The translations under genes were made by a program, and so were the position numbers. From contig NC_059079.1 of NCBI RefSeq assembly GCF_020497125.1, forward strand, positions 15,581,553 through 15,645,552: 64,000 nt of DNA, read 5' to 3'. Under the pieces are notes generated by a model. That model did not search any database and was not told the DNA's origin. It saw nothing but the letters and a program-made list of their open reading frames with translations. Below are positions 1 through 11,637 of the stretch, in pieces. Within the stretch, counting starts at the first letter, position 1. The number at the start of each line of letters is the position of its first letter. The DNA is from Mauremys mutica (Eukaryota; Chordata; Testudines; Geoemydidae).

Positions 1-524
1 TGGGGGCAGGGCTGAGAGCAGATCTGGGATAGAATCCATACACCAGCCCTAGACAAGCCAGAGATGTCCTCTATGGAGGGTGTAGCACCCATTTCCGTCA
101 CTGTTAGGCTGCCACTACAGCATGAAGGGTTATTTGCGTAACTGCAAATCAAGCCCAATTTCTTCATTTGGCGTTTTTCCCTTCTGAACAGAAAAGGCTC
201 ATGAAATATTTAATATTTCAATTAAAAAGTCACTCTGAAAAAAAAGTTAAATATTCATTTTTCTGCAGTGCTGTGAGCTCAGCGCAGCAGCACTGTTCCA
301 GGGCATGAGAACCAGAACCTGGGACCGGAAACCCAAGGGAAACTGTTCAGCCTACGTTCACTGCCTGAGCTGACTGAAGTGCAAAAAACAAACAGTCAAG
401 TAGATTTTTAAATCCTTACATTTTTAATAATCTCAGGTGTCTCATGAATTTTGTGCTCACAGAGTCCCTTAAGAACTTGGAACTGATTCCTTGGCATTCT
501 CAGTTTATACAAGGGATAGCCAGA
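1..524. other. No gene recognised
   Basis: AT-rich, no convincing open frame, no recognisable repeat family. The next FREM1 exon expected on the minus strand is not here. Confidence 0.6.
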
Positions 525-767
525 GAACATAAGAATGGCCATACTGGGTCAGACCAAAGGTCCATCTAGCCCAGTATCCTGTCTTCTGACAGGGCCTGGT
601 GCCAGAGGCTTCAGAGGGAATTAATAGAACAGGGCAATTATCAAGTGATCCATCTGCTGTTGTCCAGTCCCAGCTTCTGGCAGTCAGTGCTTTAGGGATG
701 GGGTTGCATCCCTGACCATCTTGGTTAATAGCCATTGATGGACATATCCCCCATGAACTTACCTAAG
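525..767 (-). mobile_element. CR1 LINE 3' end
   Basis: The complement of the CR1 tail: ACATAAGAATGGCCATACTG...CCAGTATCCTGTCTTCTGAC, continuing into the preceding UTR with CCATTGATGGACATATCC. 5'-truncated, non-coding. Confidence 0.88.
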
Positions 768-1917
768 AGAAGAAAGGCATCAATGCCACGGGCCTGAATC
801 AATGGATGGGGGAACTTGAAGGGGCCAGCAGTGAAAGGGGGGTAGTTCCAGTAGCAAGGGAGGGAGACATTCACCAAGGGACAGTAGGAATGTCTCCTCC
901 CCCTGGGAGTCTCTGGCACCCATTGGCCAGCTGGGGCAGAGGGGTGCTGATTGGCCTGCATTTCCCAGCTCCCAAGATTTAGCCCTGTGCATGGGTCATG
1001 GGGAGCCGCTTTCCATTCCAGCAGCCCACTCTATCCACACAAACTAGGAATGGGAATACAGCCTAACAAATGTTGTGGGTCCAGTCAATCGCCTGTTTAG
1101 GAGGTCAGGAAGGAATTTTTTTCCCCATGGACTAATTGGCAAAGGACCAGAGAGTTTCTTGCCTTCCTTGCAGCACCTTCATGCCACCAGGGGTTAAGAT
1201 GGAGCATGCTTAGTACCTGACTGAGGTGCAGTTGTTTATTCATTATCATTTACAGTTGGTTTTCAGTGAGATTAAGATAATAAAATTAATGGTTCCCAGA
1301 GGTAAAAGTACTGGAATTTTTAAGTCTATGGATTGATCACAAACAATTGAACATGTTATTGATGGCGGAGCCAAACCTGAGTGGCACTGTGACTGTGTGC
1401 GCCAAGTTGAAATGCCTCTCACTGAAATTTAGCCTGGCAGCCCTTCCATCATTTCGGGAGCCCTCTCAAATGGGGGGCACAGGGCAAAGTGCCCCCCCAC
1501 CCCGCCGCGACTCTGTTTATGCACCAGTATACCACTGTGTCAAGCGCTGTACAAATATAGAACAAAAAGACAGTCCCCTGCCCCAAAAGCTTACAAGTTC
1601 TATATCTGTTACTATTGCCTACACTGTTCCATTCAGAGCCCCAGTGCCTTTGTCAAACCCTATTCCTGAGTACAGAACATACCTCTTTCCATATGGGGGG
1701 AAAAATTAAAACTATTCATCTTAGGTGACCAGTCGCAGCTAGCAAACACAGTTTAAACTACATCTATCAAACAGTGAATATTTGCAATTGCTCCTGATCA
1801 ATCCATAGATTTAGAAGAAAAAAACTTGACAAAAACTGGCAAAATTGAAATAATGAGCAAATTTGAGGAAATCACAATTTGCTTGCAGCTATTGAACAAT
1901 TCATGCCTCCTACAGGA
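768..1917. other. Unassigned repeats, no gene
   Basis: The part from 1,080 to 1,190 (GGAGGTCAGGAAGGAATTTT...) looks like an old LINE-type tail, and 1,528-1,600 is an ancient repeat in reverse. The open frames at 1,347-1,709 and 725-992 show no domain and are taken as chance. Confidence 0.5.
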
Positions 1918-2096
1918 ATGGTGTCCCTACCCTCTACTTGCCAGAAGCTGGGAATGAAAAACAGGGGATGGATCACTTGATGATTATCTGTTCTGTTCAT
2001 TCCCTCTGGGGCACCTAGCACTGGCCACTGTTGGAAGACAGGATACTGGGCTAGATGGACACTTGGTTTGACCCAGTAGGGCCATTCTTATGTTCT
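1918..2096 (+). mobile_element. CR1 LINE 3' end
   Basis: The CR1 tail in plus orientation, ending GGATACTGGGCTAGATGG...GGCCATTCTTATGTTC. Only the 3' UTR part is present. Confidence 0.88.
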
Positions 2097-2533
2097 ACCA
2101 CTGTATTCTGCCCACTGTTCCACACAGATGTCCTTGCATTAATGTACATAATATTGTATCTAACAAGTTATAAGGTCCAACCCCTGAAAATGATTGTGCT
2201 TTGGGATGAAACAAAATGCACAGTGATAACACATGGTCATTGCCCCTTTCACTGTTGCTGAAATGTTTTACGGTGGTAGAAGGCAACTTCAGAATGTGCT
2301 ATTGGAATGTTGGTATTGCCAAAGGACATAGCTTGTCTAGGGGTCAAAGTGTGTATCAGTTGGTATCTTTTGTATCAGGTACATTTGATAATTCTCTAGT
2401 ATTTAAAGTGTTGAATCAACAGACTCCTAGGCATTTGAAAATACAGTGCTGACAAATATGTAATTCAAGTAAAGGACATTGTTCAAGTAGCAGCCCTTTC
2501 ACTAGATCCATCTCTTCCAGAACATGTAGGCTA

Positions 2534-2787
2534 CTGGTATGTCTACACTGAAGCACTACAGGTGTAGCTGCACCACCGTAGTGCTTCAGTATAGTCACTA
2601 CAGCAGCAGGAGGGGTTCCCCAGTGGTGGTAGTTAGTCCACCTCCCTGAGAGGCTGTGGCAAAGTCGACAGAAGAATTCTTCCATTGACCCCCAGGGGTT
2701 AGGCTGGCATAGCTCAAGGGTGTGGATTTTACACACCCCTGAGAGATGTGGCTATGCCAATGTAAGCTTTCAAGGTAGAGCGGCCCT
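2534..2787. mobile_element. PIF/Harbinger-type MITE, older copy
   Basis: The block starts CTGGTATGTCTACACT and ends GGTAGAGCGGCCC next to TTA. It shares the GTCTACAC terminal box with the 10,913 and 29,185 elements, and contains GAAGCACTAC/GTAGTGCTTC inverted segments near its start. Borders are approximate. Confidence 0.55.
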
Positions 2788-3445
2788 TAGTTTTAACAGC
2801 ACTGCCTACTTGAAACACGGATGCTCATGAATGAATTAAGAGGGTTTCAGTTGTTTTATTTATTTATAATTGTTCTGAGCTGGATGAAACCTTGCTATGG
2901 GTTGAGCTAAAACCTCATTCAAACTGATTTGTGAATCATTTAAGACCGGGTACGGTTAAGGGGCCATGCCCAGAAGAATGCCTCAGAGAGTCTGTCCAGA
3001 AACAAAAACTTTGTGGGCAGAAGGCTCCACTGGGATTGTGACTTGGTGTTGGGGAGGGCTGTGCAAGAGGGAAGAGAAATCACACAGAAACTGAGAACAG
3101 GCAAGGACAGAGAGAGAGGCAAAGGCAAAAAGCAAGCAGCCTCTGAACACAGGGTGGAAAAAGTTAGAGACAGTTTTTGGGTCTGTTGGCTAAAGAGGTT
3201 TGGAGCTGTAAGCTAAAAACTGCTGCTTTTAGTTTTGGTTCCTCCTGCTTTTAGAGAAGCAGGACTTTGCACATTTCTTATAAATAAAAAAGACTGCATC
3301 AAAGAAAATGCCATATGCCGTCAATCTCAACTTCCTACTGGCACATCCCCAGGGCCTTGAAATTTGACTAGTTGCTCAGGTTGAAAAAGGGCAATATTTG
3401 TACTGCTTTGCATAGCTTCACAGGCACATGAAAGGCATGGGCCTC

Positions 3446-4107
3446 TGTAGCAAAGCGAGACTCACTGGCACAGCGCCTCCTGCTGGTTATCCTGGGAATT
3501 AGCTCTTGTCCAGCCCAGAGCGCCCTTTACAGGCAGGTGTCTCACCTGCCTTAGGGCCCCTGTGTCCCTCCCAGACCCCAGTGTCCCTTTTCCTCTGAGT
3601 TCTGCCCCGAGCAGTAACCCACAGTTTGGGTCTCCCCTCCCAGGGGAACCCCCAACCCTCTATCCCCACCTTGCCTCAGTGGCCACTGCCAGTCCTCATC
3701 TAGCCCCCGCTCACTGGGACAGACTGAAGTCTGTAAAAGGCCACTCATCATTAGCCAGGGGGTTGGACCAGCTGCCTCTGCCTAAGCCCAGGCTGCAGCC
3801 TCTGCAACCCCAGTACCTGCTTTGGCCTTTTAGCAAGGCCTGCAGTCAGGGGATTTACCAGGCTGGAGCTCCGCAGCTCCTCTTGCCTTTCCCCAGCCCA
3901 GCCCAGCCCTGCTCTGCTCTGTTCCCTAAGCGCCGAGGCAGCAGGGTCCTTCTCCCTCCAAGGCTGGAGAGAGCCTGTCCCAGCTCCTCCCTGAGCTCTT
4001 ATAACAGGGCCAGGTGTGGCCTGAATGGGGTGTGGCCCCAGCTGTGGCTGCTGCTCCCCCAATCAGCCTGGCCCTTTTTCTGGGAGCAGGGTAACTACCT
4101 CACTACA
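3446..4107. mobile_element. Solo LTR with 5-bp TSD GCCTC
   Basis: A 662-bp block starts TGTAGCAAAG and ends CTCACTACA (TG...CA) and is flanked by GCCTC at 3,441-3,445 and 4,108-4,112. It is pyrimidine-rich, has no retroviral coding sequence next to it and fits recombination of a provirus to one LTR. The long open frame through it on the plus strand is not a gene. Confidence 0.8.
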
Positions 4108-4112
4108 GCCTC

Positions 4113-5879
4113 ATTTAGCATTAGTCATAACATGCAGATTTCTCAGTCTCCCTTTCCCTCCATTCAGCTTAGACTGGGGGGGGGAGGGAGACTGCAATTT
4201 TTTCAAAGTGCAAATACTTCTGGGTAATTTGTCATCAAATACAAGTTTATTTCTTTAAAAAAAGGATTCTTCTAAATGATCAGATTCCAAAGTTTATGTT
4301 TTATAATACACATATATAGTAATTGCAGGATTTTAAAAGGGAAACAAAATGGTCCATTCTTCTATTTTATGTCCAAACTTATGATGGGGATTCATTTTTG
4401 TACTTTTTCCCTTTTAACTTACTCTGTGATTACAGTGCATTGTTCAATTAAGAAAATGATTCCTTACCCTCTCTCCATGTGATCGCAATATTATGGTTAT
4501 GTATCCCTTGAAATGCATCAATGATGCATAATATCAACAAGGACTCCAGCTTCCATTTATCTTCAAATATTTCATAATCCACTGCACAATATTCTCAGCT
4601 GCAATTTTTGCTTTCAAGTTTGGCCACCATGTGTGTAGCATTCATTTCTCTGTTCGCACGTAATTCATTCAGGGACTTACACCAGCTGAGAACCACATAT
4701 GGAGGCCCAGATTTATGGAGCTTTTATTTTGTGCCATGGAAGCCTCAAGAAACAATTTTCTATTTGAATGTTGAACGTTTACAGTGGTCTTGTCATTCAC
4801 TAGAGACAGTGGATTATAAAGTCATATTCTGCAACAGTGCTACCCAAAAAACCCTAAGAGTTAACAATCCAGCTTTATTTTATTTTTAAGGCATTTTTTT
4901 AAAAATCACCACTCTCTTTTAATGTTTGTTATTAGATAATATCTACCTCCTTCTTTTACTGGTCCAGTTTCAGAAACAATTTCTGTCCCCGTGTGTGAGC
5001 CACCATAACAACTCTCAGAGCTACATTTAGAAATTAATTTGTGAGAATGCAGATCTATGTAGGCGTAACTTGTTAACAGAGGGAACTGGAATAAGGTACA
5101 AGTCACACCAGCTTAGATGCCCTAAGATTCACCTCTGAACTTAGCCTTCTCCTTTTGTCTTCCCTCCTTTTTCCTTTGTGACTGACTCCAATGACAAATT
5201 CCAAATTCCATCTCCTCAAAATAGAAATATTGATTCCCCCGCCCTCACCACAACATCCACCCTAACAGCCACATGCTACTGCATTTGGAATGCAATTTAA
5301 AAACAAACAAAACCCAGGCAATACTAGGCAATTTGGTAAATGTATGGATCTTAACTAAGTTCAGCCTATAGATTGAGCTATTTGTAAGAACAGTACTCAT
5401 TCAATTATGCATAATGTGCAATTTGCTATTCAAACTGTAGGATTACTCATTAGATCACATAATATTCAAGCTGGGCAGTTTCTGCTGGAAAATGCTGATT
5501 CACTGAAAGTAAAACTTTCCACGGGAACACATCAGGTTTGATAAAGCTTTGAAAGGAAACCTGCCACCTTGCCCACCTGCCCCCTCAGCAGCCCAGTGAG
5601 TTTATTTCATTTCAGTAAGACTGAAACATGTCCCACTGCAAGACCATTTTGTTGTTTCCAAAAGGAAATATTGTGAAATTGCACTTCTGCAAACTGGGCC
5701 CAACAATCTTTTTTCCATATGAATGTGGAAAAACTTTGATCACTAGAATGTTTTCCACTCAGTTCTACTAAAGATCAAGGGGAAACTAGCTGGGGGATCT
5801 AGTGAGGCGGAATGCAATAGCCCAAACTGGAATATGGCTACATCACTGGGATTAACATTTCCATTTTTGCGAAGACATG
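4113..5879. other. No gene recognised
   Basis: AT-rich sequence between a solo LTR and a LINE tail. The open frame at 4,608-4,889 has no known domain or splice context. Nothing else stands out. Confidence 0.5.
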
Positions 5880-6253
5880 CAAGAAAGGATTCTCTGCAGC
5901 TGGAGGTCTTCAAACCACAATTTGAGGACCTCAATAACTCAGACATAGGTTAGGGGTTTAGTTACAGGAGTGGGTGAGTGAGATTCTAGGTAATGATTGG
6001 AGATATACCAATCTCCTAGAACTGGAAGGGACCTTGAAAGGTCATTGAGTCCAGCCCCCTGCCTTCACTAGCAGGACCAATTTTTTTGCCCCAGATCCCT
6101 AAGTGGCATCCTCAAGGATTGAACTCACAACCCTGGGTTTAGCAGGCCAATGCTCAAACCACTGAACTATCCCTCCCCCTACTGTGGCCTGCATTGTGCA
6201 GGAGGTCAGACTAGATGATCATAATGGTCCCTTCTGACCTTAAAGTCTATGAG
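5880..6253 (+). mobile_element. CR1-type tail interrupted by a SINE
   Basis: The outer parts (GGAGGTCTTCAAACCAC...GGAGTGGGTGAGTGAGATTCT and GAGGTCAGACTAGATGATC...CTTCTGACCTTAAAGTCTATGAG) form one CR1-type 3' end split by the SINE at 6,001-6,179. Confidence 0.72.
6001..6179 (-). mobile_element. tRNA-derived turtle SINE with CR1-like tail
   Basis: On the minus strand the element opens GGGGAGGGATAGTTCAGTGG, with an A-box-like TAGTTCAGTGG and a B-box-like GAGTTCAATCC (about 6,127-6,117), and ends with a CR1-like tail (GGACTCAATGACCTTTCAAGG...). This organisation is that of the tortoise Pol III SINE (Cry I family) of cryptodiran turtles, which uses CR1 machinery. It is not a tRNA gene. Confidence 0.8.
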
Positions 6254-6274
6254 ATTTTGCATGACCACCAAAGG

Positions 6275-6439
6275 TAGGGCCACCCAGGGAGGGGCAGGTG
6301 GGGCAATTTGCCCCAGGCCCCGGGTCCCACAGAGGCCCCCACAAGAATATAGTATTCTATAGTATTGCAACTTTTTTTTATGGAAGGGGCCCCCAAAATT
6401 GCTTTGCCCCAGGCCCCCTGAATCCTCTGGGTGGCCCTG
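6275..6439. mobile_element. hAT-type MITE, 8-bp TSD ACCAAAGG
   Basis: A 165-bp element has TIRs based on AGGGCCACCCAG and an 8-bp duplication ACCAAAGG at 6,267-6,274 and 6,440-6,447. The interior is rich in GCCCCAGGCCCC motifs facing each other. No coding capacity. Confidence 0.82.
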
Positions 6440-6595
6440 ACCAAAGGTCAGGGACTTGCCTGAGGTCTCATCTAAAAGATGGCACCTCCAGTAATACAGA
6501 TTCCCTTAACACTGTGTTAGCATTCATTCAGCATTCACTCTGATAAGAGCGCCACCTACGGAACCACTAAATGGTGTGATGCAGACATTGTGGCT

Positions 6596-6870
6596 AATAG
6601 TTTATCAAGATTCAGAAGGGGACTGGACATTTATATGGATAACAAGAATATCCAGGATTATAATAGTTAACACTGCCAACAATTTTAGAATGAATGCCTC
6701 AGGGTTTAAGCCAATCTGACTGTTTTAGAGACCAGGATGAGACCTAAAGTGGGGGACAGTTTATCCAACATATGCCAAATGCAGCATCTGGTGCTGGCCA
6801 CTGTCAGAAACAACATACTAGACTAAATGGATCAGAGTCTGAACCAATATGGCAGTTTCTGTGTTCTCAT
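6596..6870 (+). mobile_element. Diverged CR1 LINE 3' end
   Basis: An older copy of the CR1 tail with recognisable GGCCACTGTCAGAAACA, CTAGACTAAATGGATC and the region before it (GGGGACTGGACATTTATATGG). Non-coding. Confidence 0.72.
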
Positions 6871-7797
6871 TTCTAGTTTCAAATGTCTCTGCTTATTGTG
6901 GCTGAAAACAAGGGGGCAGCTCACTCTAATTCCTTCCAGAGTATGGAAAGAAAAGTACAAATGAACATTAGTTACGGCTCATCTCTGTGTTTTTGCAAGT
7001 ATTAGCTTTAAATCAATAAATATCAGCAACGGTCCATTTCTTCTTCCACCCAAAAATAGTTCTATAAACACCGTTTCCATAACAGACCATAGAGAACAGG
7101 CTATCACACACTTATAAACATTGCAACATACAATAATCCAAGTTACCAAATAAACTACAAGTACATTATACCATAGGGCATCTGGCTTTATTTAATTTGC
7201 TTTATAACGGGTAATAACATGACAGCACAGCTGACACGTGGAAGAGCATCTCGGGCCAACTAGTCAACCTAGCCACAAGCCAGCCTCCAGGATTGCATCC
7301 ACAAAAGTGAGCATATGCTCATTTTACAGCCACATGCCCAGAGTGAGTGTGCAAACACAGGGTTCTACATGCAAAACAGGTTCTGAATGCAAAACAGGTG
7401 CACGCCCCACTTGATACGCCTGTTCTTCGCAATTCCGCCCAAAAATGTTGACATTAACTTTAAAAGGGCAGGGTACAAATTAAAATTGAGAGACCACCAA
7501 CTGCATCTCTGGAGCAAATCTCACCTACATACCCCATTTATTTAAACAACAAGCTATTTGAGGGAGGAACCTTTTTTTTGTCATGACTTTGTACAGTGCC
7601 TAGAAAAAACATAAGCCTCCTAGGCACTATTGCCATACAAATTATAATTAACATATGCAGTGAAATTAGTAATTACTGCGCCTTTGTTCATTATTTTCCT
7701 GCTTAATGTGAATTACCATCAATGGGGAAAATATGCCCTTGACAGAAAGAAGTGGGGGAAAACTGTGAGAGCAGCCAAGGACCTCTATGGTCTATAG

Positions 7798-8060
7798 CAG
7801 TGGTCCCCAACCTTTTTCGTCTGGCGCCCGCCAGACAAAGGACCGTGGCAGCGGTCGAGCATCCGCCGAAATGCCTCCGAAATTCAGCGGCGACGCCTCT
7901 GGATGATGCCGCTTGTTGGCGGTAAGCGGCGTCATCCAGAGGCGTCACCACCGAAATGCCGCTGAATTTTGGCGGCATTTCAGCGGATGCTCGACTGCTG
8001 GCCAGGACGCAGGCGCATTTAGATGCCCCCACAGGCGCCTCACCGCATTGGGGATCCCTG
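7798..8060 (+). mobile_element. hAT-type MITE, 8-bp TSD GTCTATAG
   Basis: A 263-bp element begins CAGTGGTCCCCAACC and ends CATTGGGGATCCCTG, imperfect terminal inverted repeats (TIRs) of hAT style. GTCTATAG flanks it at 7,790-7,797 and 8,061-8,068. The centre is a GC-rich palindrome built on GACGCCTCTGGATGA and its complement. Several CpGs remain, so the insertion looks fairly young. Confidence 0.88.
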
Positions 8061-8477
8061 GTCTATAGAGCCAGGGAGTAAGTAATAAAACAAATTACTG
8101 CCCTAATCTAATTTGAGTAATGATTTTGGGCCAACGGGGGGAAAGAGCCTGACAATTTAATGTGTTAATTGTAGAGATGGACCAAAGTCTGAGATCTGAA
8201 CATCTGCAATATTTGGGATAATATGGGTCCTTCTACACATTTCACAGGTGACACCTATTCTGTAATGGACCAGACTTACATTCAGGATTCAAACACTTTG
8301 AACTTTGTGAATGTCTGGATCAGAACTGTAAAGGCCCATCTCTAGTTGGTGGAAAGGTTTAGGGCAGAATTTGAACCACATAGTGGATATTGGCTTTGTT
8401 ATTCTGCTCTTCCTACTTGCAGAGACCTCTTATAGTCTCCAATAAGGGATCAGCTCCCAGGAAGACCAGGATATTAG

Positions 8478-9927
8478 TGTGATGGGTTGGATCACAGAAA
8501 CCCCCTTGGGAACTGCCAACTGATGTGCCAAGACTACTTCTGCCCCAGCTTTCCTGCCCTGGCAGCTTGGGACTTCTGTGCCCTGCCTGGTTTGCGTCAG
8601 ACCCGCTAGCCTGCTGCAAACCCAGACCCAGGTCTGAACCAGGTCCCCTAACAGCTGTAGGCTTAATTGAAAGCAGCTTAAGAAGTGTTCCTGTCTTTAG
8701 CACTCAGATGCCCAACTCCCAATGGGGTCCAAACCCCAAATAAACCCGTTTTACCTTGTATAAAGCTTATACAGGGTAAACTCAAACTGTTCACCCTCTA
8801 TAACACTGATAGAGAGATATGCACAGCTGTTCCCCACCCCCCAGGTATTAACACATACTCTGGGTTAATTAATAAGTAAAAAGTGATTTTATTAAATACA
8901 GAAAATAGGATTTAAGTGGTTCCAAGTAGTAACAGACAGAACAAAGTGAATTACCAAGTAAAATAAAATAGAACACGCGAGTCTAAGCCTAATACAGTAA
9001 GAAAACTGAATACAGATAAAACCTCACCCTCAGAGGTGTTCCAGTAAACTTCCTTTTACAGACTAGTTTCCTTCTAGTCTGGGTCCAGCAATCACTCACA
9101 CCCCCCATAGTTATTGCCTTTTGTTCCAGTTTCTCTCAGGTCTCTTTGGGGGTGGAACCAGCTGAAGACCAAATGGAGGGGTCCCCCACGGGCTTAAATA
9201 GACTTTCTCTTGTGGGTGGAGACCCCCTCCTCTCTCCTATGCAAAGTCCAGCTCCAAGAAGTCACATGTCCATGCATGACTCACTTTTTACAGGCAGCAG
9301 ACATTGTCCACATGCTATCTTGAATGTCTCCAGGAAGACTCCTTATGTGGATTGGAGCCTTCCAAGATCCATTGTTCATTAAGTGTTTCTTGATTGGGCA
9401 CTTAATTTGCACATTCCTTTCTCAAGAAGCTGAGCAAATGCTTTATTAAGGCTACTTAAAAATCAAGCAAGTACACGGCCAATATTCATAACTTTGAATA
9501 CAAAAGTAATACATGCATACAAATAGGATGAATAGATTCAGTAGATATGGGGTCCCCAATGCGGTGCCTGCAGGCGCCAGGGAACCCACGGGGGCATCTA
9601 AATGTGCCTGCGTCCTGGCCGGCGGTCAAGCAGCCACCAAAATGCAGCCAAAATTCGGTGGCGACACCTCTGGATGACGCCGCTTGCCGCTGACAAGCGG
9701 TGTCATCGAGAGGCATCACCGTCGAAACGCCACCGAAATTCAGTGGCATTTCAGCAGATGCTCCACCGCTGCCATGGTCCTTCATCTGAAGGTTGGGGAC
9801 CACTGCAGTAGATCATAACCTTTACAGAGATATGTTACGTGGCATATGTAGCATAAAACATTCCAGTTATGACATATGTACATTCATAAGCATATTTCCA
9901 TAAAGCCTTATGGGGTGCACCATCACA
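8478..9927. mobile_element. Solo LTR with 5-bp TSD ATTAG, carrying a hAT MITE
   Basis: The block starts TGTGATGGG, ends CCATCACA, and is flanked by ATTAG at 8,473-8,477 and 9,928-9,932. Total length is 1,450 bp, of which 259 bp are a later hAT-type insertion (9,547-9,805) plus its 8-bp duplication. No internal retroviral genes are present. It ends 78 bases from FREM1-like exon E16. Confidence 0.82.
9547..9805 (-). mobile_element. Second copy of the same hAT MITE, inverted
   Basis: The same family as 7,798-8,060 in the opposite orientation, ending GTTGGGGACCACTG. CAGTAGAT flanks it at 9,539-9,546 and 9,806-9,813. The palindromic core is more degraded than in the first copy. It sits inside the solo LTR at 8,478-9,927 and so is younger than that LTR. 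Confidence 0.86.
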
Positions 9928-10009
9928 ATTAGCAGAGATTCCCCAATGCACATCTGAGGAGATCAGAGGGGTTTTTTTTTAAACCTTTAGAGAGTAAGAT
10001 CAAAGTTAC

Positions 10010-10206
10010 CGTTATGTTCCCAAATTGCAGGTCCAGGATTTTGTCATTAACTGGATTGATGACAACGTAGAAAGGCATCACTGTGGACTTATGAAGACCA
10101 TCACAAACAGAGATCATGAAATGATTGGCAGTGGGTTCTGAGCATTCATGCTTGGACAGAACATAATTGATATAACCAGCCCAGAGACTCTGAAGACTGA
10201 ATGAAC
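10010..10206 (-). pseudogene. FREM1: FREM1-like exon E16, last visible, intact
   Basis: The acceptor CTACAGAG| leaves two bases that complete the serine codon from E15. The exon reads SFSLQSLWAGYINYV, SEPTANHFMISVCDGLHKS and FYVVINPVNDK, then NIT before donor ACG|GTAAC. Spacing to INY and to the INPxND motif equals FREM1. It is 197 nt and ends in phase 0. The next family exon (VCEGQMKEL region) was not found between 10,009 and 1. Confidence 0.88.
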
Positions 10207-10675
10207 CTCTGTAGAAAGTAGGTTAGATTAAAAATAAACTAGTGGAAGTTTAAACTCAAACTTTGTAGCTCAGACCCATCTCTAAATATTATTGATAAAA
10301 CCAAATAATCACCAGTAAGGTCTAGTAGCCTGTGGATTAGTTTCCCAAGGGAGTAGTGGAAATCCTTTTGCTTGAATCATTGAAAATAATACTAGACAAA
10401 GCACTCATGAATACACTATGAAGAACTGCGTGCTGAACGATGGACAAGATAACAATAGGTTTCTATGATCTGATGCTGTTTAAATAGATAATGATTAGCT
10501 AACTAGAAGCCACTTGCTGCACTGTATTTCCTCAAGATGTTCTCTCTCTCTCTCCTATCAATACTCATCATTATATAAGCAGTTGTGAAGCATTACCCAA
10601 TCATCTTTTACCACATTAAACTCCAATAAGCCCCTTTATTATTAGGAACACATCACAAAAAAATCTGTAACTCAC

Positions 10676-10861
10676 TTATATTGATTCCAGCATTGCTTTT
10701 TTCATAGCAAGGTGAGGGAAGAGTGTCTTCTAGGTAACCATACAGAGGGTTTGTCTCCAAGAAGAAGGTTAGTTCCTCAGGGACTGTGTCCTTATCTGAG
10801 GCATTCAGATATTCCAAACTGATATATGCTGAAGACCCCTCATCCACTACGAACATGCGTT
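10676..10861 (-). pseudogene. FREM1: FREM1-like exon E15, acceptor GG, MITE next to it
   Basis: The reading frame RMFVVDEGSSAYISLEYLNA, SDKDTVPEELTFFLE and YGYLEDTLPSPCYEKSNAG matches the FREM1 CSPG repeat starting VFVVDEG. The donor ATAA|GTGAGT is good and the 186-nt length fits the phases. Where the acceptor AG should be (10,863-10,862) the sequence is GG, and no other AG lies in the pyrimidine tract. A PIF/Harbinger-type element is inserted 51 bases upstream, which places it near the expected branch point. Confidence 0.88.
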
Positions 10862-10912
10862 CCAAGAAAAGACAGGTCAGCATTATTCTAACTATTTGGA
10901 ACACGTCGCTTA

Positions 10913-11637
10913 GGGTACGTCTACACTACGGGACTATTCCGAATTTGCATAAACCGGTTTTGTAAAACAGATTTTATAAAATCGAGTGCGCGCGGCCACA
11001 CTAAGCACATTAATTCGGTGGTGTGCGTCCGCGGTCCGAGGCTAGCGTCGGTTTCTGGAGCGTTGCACTGTGGGTAGCTATTCCCTAGCTATCCCATAGT
11101 TCCCACAGCCTCCCCCGCCCCTTGGAACTTCCGGGTTCTGTCTGGAGAATTTTTAAAAATGATTCTGAATTTCATCTTCTATAACGGAGCGCTGATAGAA
11201 CGGATTTGCCTGCCCTTACAGCGATCACGTCCGCATGGTCCATGCTGGAGCTCTTTTTTTATTTTGATTTCGGACTGCATCGCCACCCGTGCTGATCGGA
11301 GCTCCACGCTAGGCAAACAGGAAATATTCAAAAGTTCGCGGGGCTTTTCCTGTCTACCTGACCACTGCATCCGAGTTCAGATTGCAGTCCAGAGCGGTCA
11401 GTGGTGCACTGTGGGATAGCTCCCGGAGGCCAATACCGTCGATCAGCGGCCACACTAACCCTAATCCGATATGTTAATACCGATATTGGCGCTACTCCTC
11501 TCGTTAGGGAGGAGTACAGAAACCGGTTTAAAGAGCCCTTTATATCGATATTAAGGGCCTCTTGGTGTGGACGGGTTGGGCGTTAAATCGGTTTTACGCT
11601 CCTAAAACCGATTTAAACGCCTAGTGTAGACCAGGCT
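10913..11637. mobile_element. PIF/Harbinger-type element, TSD TTA, beside exon E15
   Basis: A 725-bp non-coding element has ends GGGTACGTCTACACTA and TAGTGTAGACCAGGCT and a TTA duplication at 10,910-10,912 and 11,638-11,640. Internal motifs such as AACCGGTTT and TTAAATCGGTTTTA occur in both orientations. Three-base TNA duplication and the terminal GTCTACAC box suggest a PIF/Harbinger non-autonomous family. It lies 51 bases from the first base of exon E15. Confidence 0.78.

Noticed and set aside
3562..4227. 221-codon open frame on the plus strand
   Set aside because: It lies mostly inside the solo LTR at 3,446-4,107, has low-complexity Pro/Ser/Leu content and no domain.
6117..6169. tRNA gene suggested by A-box and B-box motifs
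   Set aside because: The sequence is the head of a SINE: no complete cloverleaf or anticodon stem, and a CR1-like tail follows.
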